From Robiginitomaculum sp. (lineage in GTDB: Bacteria; Pseudomonadota; Alphaproteobacteria; Caulobacterales; Maricaulaceae): a stretch of DNA of 7,703 nt. The notes under the pieces were generated by a model that saw only the letters and a program-made list of their open reading frames with translations, searched no databases and had not been told where the DNA came from. Shown one piece after another: positions 5,572-7,703 of this stretch. The first letter of the stretch is position 1, and each line of letters begins with the position of its first letter. Both the position numbers and the translations under genes were made by a program. The stretch is taken from NCBI GenBank assembly GCA_026982235.1, contig JALSHM010000466.1, positions 1 through 7,703 of the forward strand, written 5' to 3'.

Positions 5572-7197
5572 TTATTGGCCGGGTAGCGTGTAAGCAACGG
5601 ATACATCTGGGCCGAGCGGAACACCTGAAATCACCCAAACCACCATCAAGACGATACCCGAAATTAACATCCAGACCGAATATGGAATCATCAGCGCAGT
5701 CAAACTACCCAGACCAAAATCCTTCTGCCAGCGCTTGGCAAATATCAGGATAAGCGGGAAATACACCATAAGCGGCGTGATGATATTGGTAGCGCTGTCC
5801 CCGACCCTATAAGCCGCCGTAGACGCTTCCGGACTAAAGCCGAGCAACATCAACATCGGCACCAATATCGGCGCCAGCAAAGCCCACTTCGCACTGGCCG
5901 AGCCGATAAACAAATTGAGCAAGGCTGAAAAGATAATAATCATACCAATAACAATCGGCAATGGCAGGCCAGTAGACTGGATAGCATCAGCCCCGTGTAC
6001 CGCCGAGATTAGCCCAAGATTTGACCAACCAAACATGGCAACAAAATGCGCCGCCGCAAAGGACAAGACCAGATAATAACCCATATCTTTCATAGCCCCG
6101 GTCATCATATCAACCAGATCTTGCTTATTTTTAATCGTCCCAGCAGCCTTGCCGTAAATCCAGCCGCAGGCTAAAAACAACACCATAAAGCCGCCAACTA
6201 GCGAGGTATAAAACGGGGTCAAAGTTTTTTGTACGGAACACGTCCCAGCCTCTATCGTGCCGGGTGCGCAAGCCTCTTCATTTATCAAGGCAGTGCCAGG
6301 ACCGAAAGTCATAAGCAACCACAAACCAACAACACCCAAGGCCGCAAGTCCGGCCAATTTTAAGCCCTTTTTCTCACCGGCAGAAAGCGCGTCGTCTTTG
6401 CCTTCAAACTGCGCGGCTAACTCGCCGTCGCTTTTTTCACCGCCGGGAGACCATTTACCTAGACGCGGCTCGATAATCTTGTCGGTAACAAACCAGATAA
6501 GTGGCAAATATAACAAGGTCATAGCAGCAATAAAATACCAATTGCCCGCAATATTCATAACCCAGCTTGGGTCTAGCCCACTAATATCCACGGCCTCTTC
6601 GGTAATCCCGAACAAAAGCGCATCCAACTGTCCGGGTAATAGATTAGCAGAAAACCCGCCAGACACACCTGCAAAAGCCGCCGCAATCCCTGCTAATGGA
6701 TGGCGTCCGGCTGCGGCAAATAATATGCCCGCTAGCGGGATTAAAACAACGTAACCAGCGTCCGCCGCATGATTGCCGAGCATAGCGACCAGAGCAACAA
6801 CGGGCGTGAGCAAAAATACGGGGGTCGAACGCACGGCGGCGCGCATACCAGCGGCAAAAAAGCCTGAGCGCTCAGCCACACCCGCACCCAACATCACCAC
6901 AAGCACATAGCCAAGCGGATGGAAATGGGTAAAAGTCTTGGGCATTTGCACCCATAGTTTTTGGATATTATCCGCCGAGAATAAGCTCATAGATTTTATA
7001 ATGAGCGGAGTACCGTCTGCATTTTTCTGAACCGGATGTTCCGCAGATACGCCAAAAAATGACATCAATACCGAGACAACCATCAAAATACCAATGAGAT
7101 AGAAGAAGATAAACACGGGGTCAGGCAAGCGATTGCCTGTACGTTCAATCCAGCCCAATATCCCCTTTTGCGTGGTTTCAGTTATGACTTTAGACAT
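5572..7197 (-). CDS. AbgT-family secondary transporter (p-aminobenzoyl-glutamate / sulfonamide transporter family)
   Basis: This 541-residue inner-membrane protein has about 11-13 hydrophobic segments, with clear ones near residues 27-49, 124-160, 167-185, 219-237, 280-298, 330-348, 372-392, 411-432, 437-453, 470-487 and 499-525. AbgT signatures are GAGVAERSG (104-112), ADAGYVVLIPLAG (145-157), GFSANLLPGQLDALLFGIT (181-199), GSASAKWALLAP (432-443) and AYRVGDSATNIITP (462-475). Ser435, Trp438, Pro456, Arg464, Asp467 and Pro475 keep the spacing of residues I recall as functional in MtrF and YdaH, and Asp192 is a likely counterpart of the conserved helix Asp. A loop at about 301-328 contains Cys310 and Cys320, which could form a disulfide if periplasmic. 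Known members import p-aminobenzoyl-glutamate or export sulfonamides and folate breakdown products using ion gradients. The true substrate here is unknown. GGGGA lies about 8 bases before the ATG. Its place directly upstream of dsrE-shdr suggests, but does not prove, a link to sulfur compound transport. Confidence 0.93.
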   Translation of the reverse strand: MSKVITETTQKGILGWIERTGNRLPDPVFIFFYLIGILMVVSVLMSFFGVSAEHPVQKNADGTPLIIKSMSLFSADNIQKLWVQMPKTFTHFHPLGYVLVVMLGAGVAERSGFFAAGMRAAVRSTPVFLLTPVVALVAMLGNHAADAGYVVLIPLAGILFAAAGRHPLAGIAAAFAGVSGGFSANLLPGQLDALLFGITEEAVDISGLDPSWVMNIAGNWYFIAAMTLLYLPLIWFVTDKIIEPRLGKWSPGGEKSDGELAAQFEGKDDALSAGEKKGLKLAGLAALGVVGLWLLMTFGPGTALINEEACAPGTIEAGTCSVQKTLTPFYTSLVGGFMVLFLACGWIYGKAAGTIKNKQDLVDMMTGAMKDMGYYLVLSFAAAHFVAMFGWSNLGLISAVHGADAIQSTGLPLPIVIGMIIIFSALLNLFIGSASAKWALLAPILVPMLMLLGFSPEASTAAYRVGDSATNIITPLMVYFPLILIFAKRWQKDFGLGSLTALMIPYSVWMLISGIVLMVVWVISGVPLGPDVSVAYTLPGQ

Positions 7198-7230
7198 TAT
7201 TACGTTCCCCTTGCTATTAACTATTCACGC

Positions 7231-7259
7231 AACATGCCGCCCTAGTATTACTCTGTCAA
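7231..7259 (-). promoter_or_regulatory. Possible promoter for the AbgT transporter gene
   Basis: The minus strand carries a perfect -35 TTGACA (7259-7254). A weak -10, CATGTT (7236-7231, three of six consensus positions), follows after 17 bases. Transcription would start near 7224, some 27 bases before the ATG. The strong -35 in the 97-base gap behind the upstream gene makes independent expression plausible. Confidence 0.35.
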
Positions 7260-7294
7260 TCCATATCGGACTTATCTAAGGGTCTATCCTGGAT

Positions 7295-7703
7295 TTAGGC
7301 AATCCCTGTAAATGTGTCGCCCTTCTTCTCGCCTTTTTGCATCAGACCTGTAATTTGAATAATACCAGTCATCATAGGGACGAGTGCATCTTCGATTTCG
7401 ACCTTTCTGCGCCCCATCTCTGCGAGCATGGCGCCTGCATTGTCCGGTGATTCTTCAAACTCCATCACCAAGTCTTCGGCCATGCCGCGTTTGAAACCGG
7501 GATGCCCGGTGAAACCCAAAACATTACCCCCGATTTGAAAGGCGGCGGGACGCCCCTGCGCGTCCTCTGCCAATATTTTCGCATAGTCTGGCGGCACGGG
7601 GTAATCACGCATATAGATAGGATTCGGATATTCTTCGGGCATAAATCCGTTCAGGGCATTGTCATCAACCCGCCGGGCATTACCACATGTGAACACAAGA
7701 GGC
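7295..7703 (-). CDS. Class I glutamine amidotransferase-like protein, C-terminal part (5' end outside the window)
   Basis: The reading frame is open to the right edge and ends at TAA 7297-7295, giving about 135 residues. A GTG at 7696 could be read as a start, but the frame continues upstream (Pro-Leu before it), so the gene is most likely truncated by the window. The segment RPAAFQIGGNVLGFTGHPGF matches the late part of the class I amidotransferase fold, where the pattern is AAF.IG..VLG.QGHPEF and His plus Glu complete the Cys-His-Glu triad. Here the His is kept (codon 7504-7502) but the Glu position is Gly (GGT, 7498-7496). The nucleophile Cys would lie outside the window. About 65 residues follow the motif, a helical tail usual for the family. 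From memory, amidotransferase genes are found in lipoate-assembly clusters beside shdr operons, which would suit this position. The family call is moderately sure; activity is doubtful. Confidence 0.6.
   Translation of the reverse strand, partial: PLVFTCGNARRVDDNALNGFMPEEYPNPIYMRDYPVPPDYAKILAEDAQGRPAAFQIGGNVLGFTGHPGFKRGMAEDLVMEFEESPDNAGAMLAEMGRRKVEIEDALVPMMTGIIQITGLMQKGEKKGDTFTGIA

Noticed and set aside
7295..7696. Reading the amidotransferase-like gene as a complete 133-residue protein starting at GTG 7696
   Set aside because: The frame remains open beyond the GTG to the window edge, no room is left to judge a ribosome-binding site, and the family needs an N-terminal half with the nucleophile Cys.
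1..7703. Mobile element, CRISPR or prophage content
   Set aside because: No transposase, integrase, terminal inverted repeats, spaced repeat arrays or phage proteins are visible; the only short repeats are the promoter-associated motifs near 5475-5532.

Overview
The window is one collinear block of minus-strand genes, read right to left, from a bacterium that oxidises sulfur compounds. Its core is a nearly complete type I sulfur-oxidising heterodisulfide reductase-like (sHdr) operon in the order dsrE-shdrC1-shdrB1-shdrA-hyp-shdrC2-(shdrB2). The last gene contributes only its ribosome-binding site and ATG at the left edge. This order, with the cysteine-motif proteins and a DsrE-family sulfur carrier upstream, is known from chemo- and methylotrophic sulfur oxidisers such as Hyphomicrobium and Acidithiobacillus. 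Moderate GC and the family resemblances suggest a proteobacterium, perhaps alphaproteobacterial. No rRNA or other taxonomic marker is present, so this placement is weak.

Layout, in transcription order. 7703-7295: C-terminal part of a class I glutamine amidotransferase-like protein, cut by the right edge. 7197-5572: an AbgT-family secondary transporter, with a possible promoter of its own at 7259-7231. 5571-5389: a 183-base non-coding stretch, the only substantial regulatory region in the window. It holds a plausible sigma70-type promoter, a perfect 6-6-6 inverted repeat inside the promoter spacer, three AACACT motifs at exact 15-base steps, and a separate perfect 7-4-7 palindrome further upstream. 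5388-5008: dsrE (DsrE3C type, vicinal Cys83-Cys84). 4960-4214 shdrC1, 4127-2739 shdrB1, 2742-1699 shdrA, 1685-804 the sHdr-associated hypothetical gene, 785-33 shdrC2, and the start of shdrB2 at position 3.

Working model, combining family knowledge with inference. Sulfane sulfur is passed in the cytoplasm by small carriers (DsrE here; TusA and a rhodanese are not in the window) to a lipoate-binding protein. The soluble sHdr complex then oxidises it towards sulfite, moving electrons through the cubane clusters of the C subunits, the non-cubane clusters of the B subunits and the FAD/4Fe-4S of sHdrA. The amidotransferase-like gene may belong to the lipoate-assembly genes that often sit near shdr operons. 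The AbgT transporter is the unexpected member. The promoter with an operator in its spacer suggests that dsrE-shdr is repressed when no sulfur substrate is present, as ArsR-type regulators do in related bacteria. No regulator gene is in the window.

I see no RNA genes, CRISPR arrays, mobile elements, frameshifts or convincing intrinsic terminators. No gene-free stretch exceeds 300 bases.
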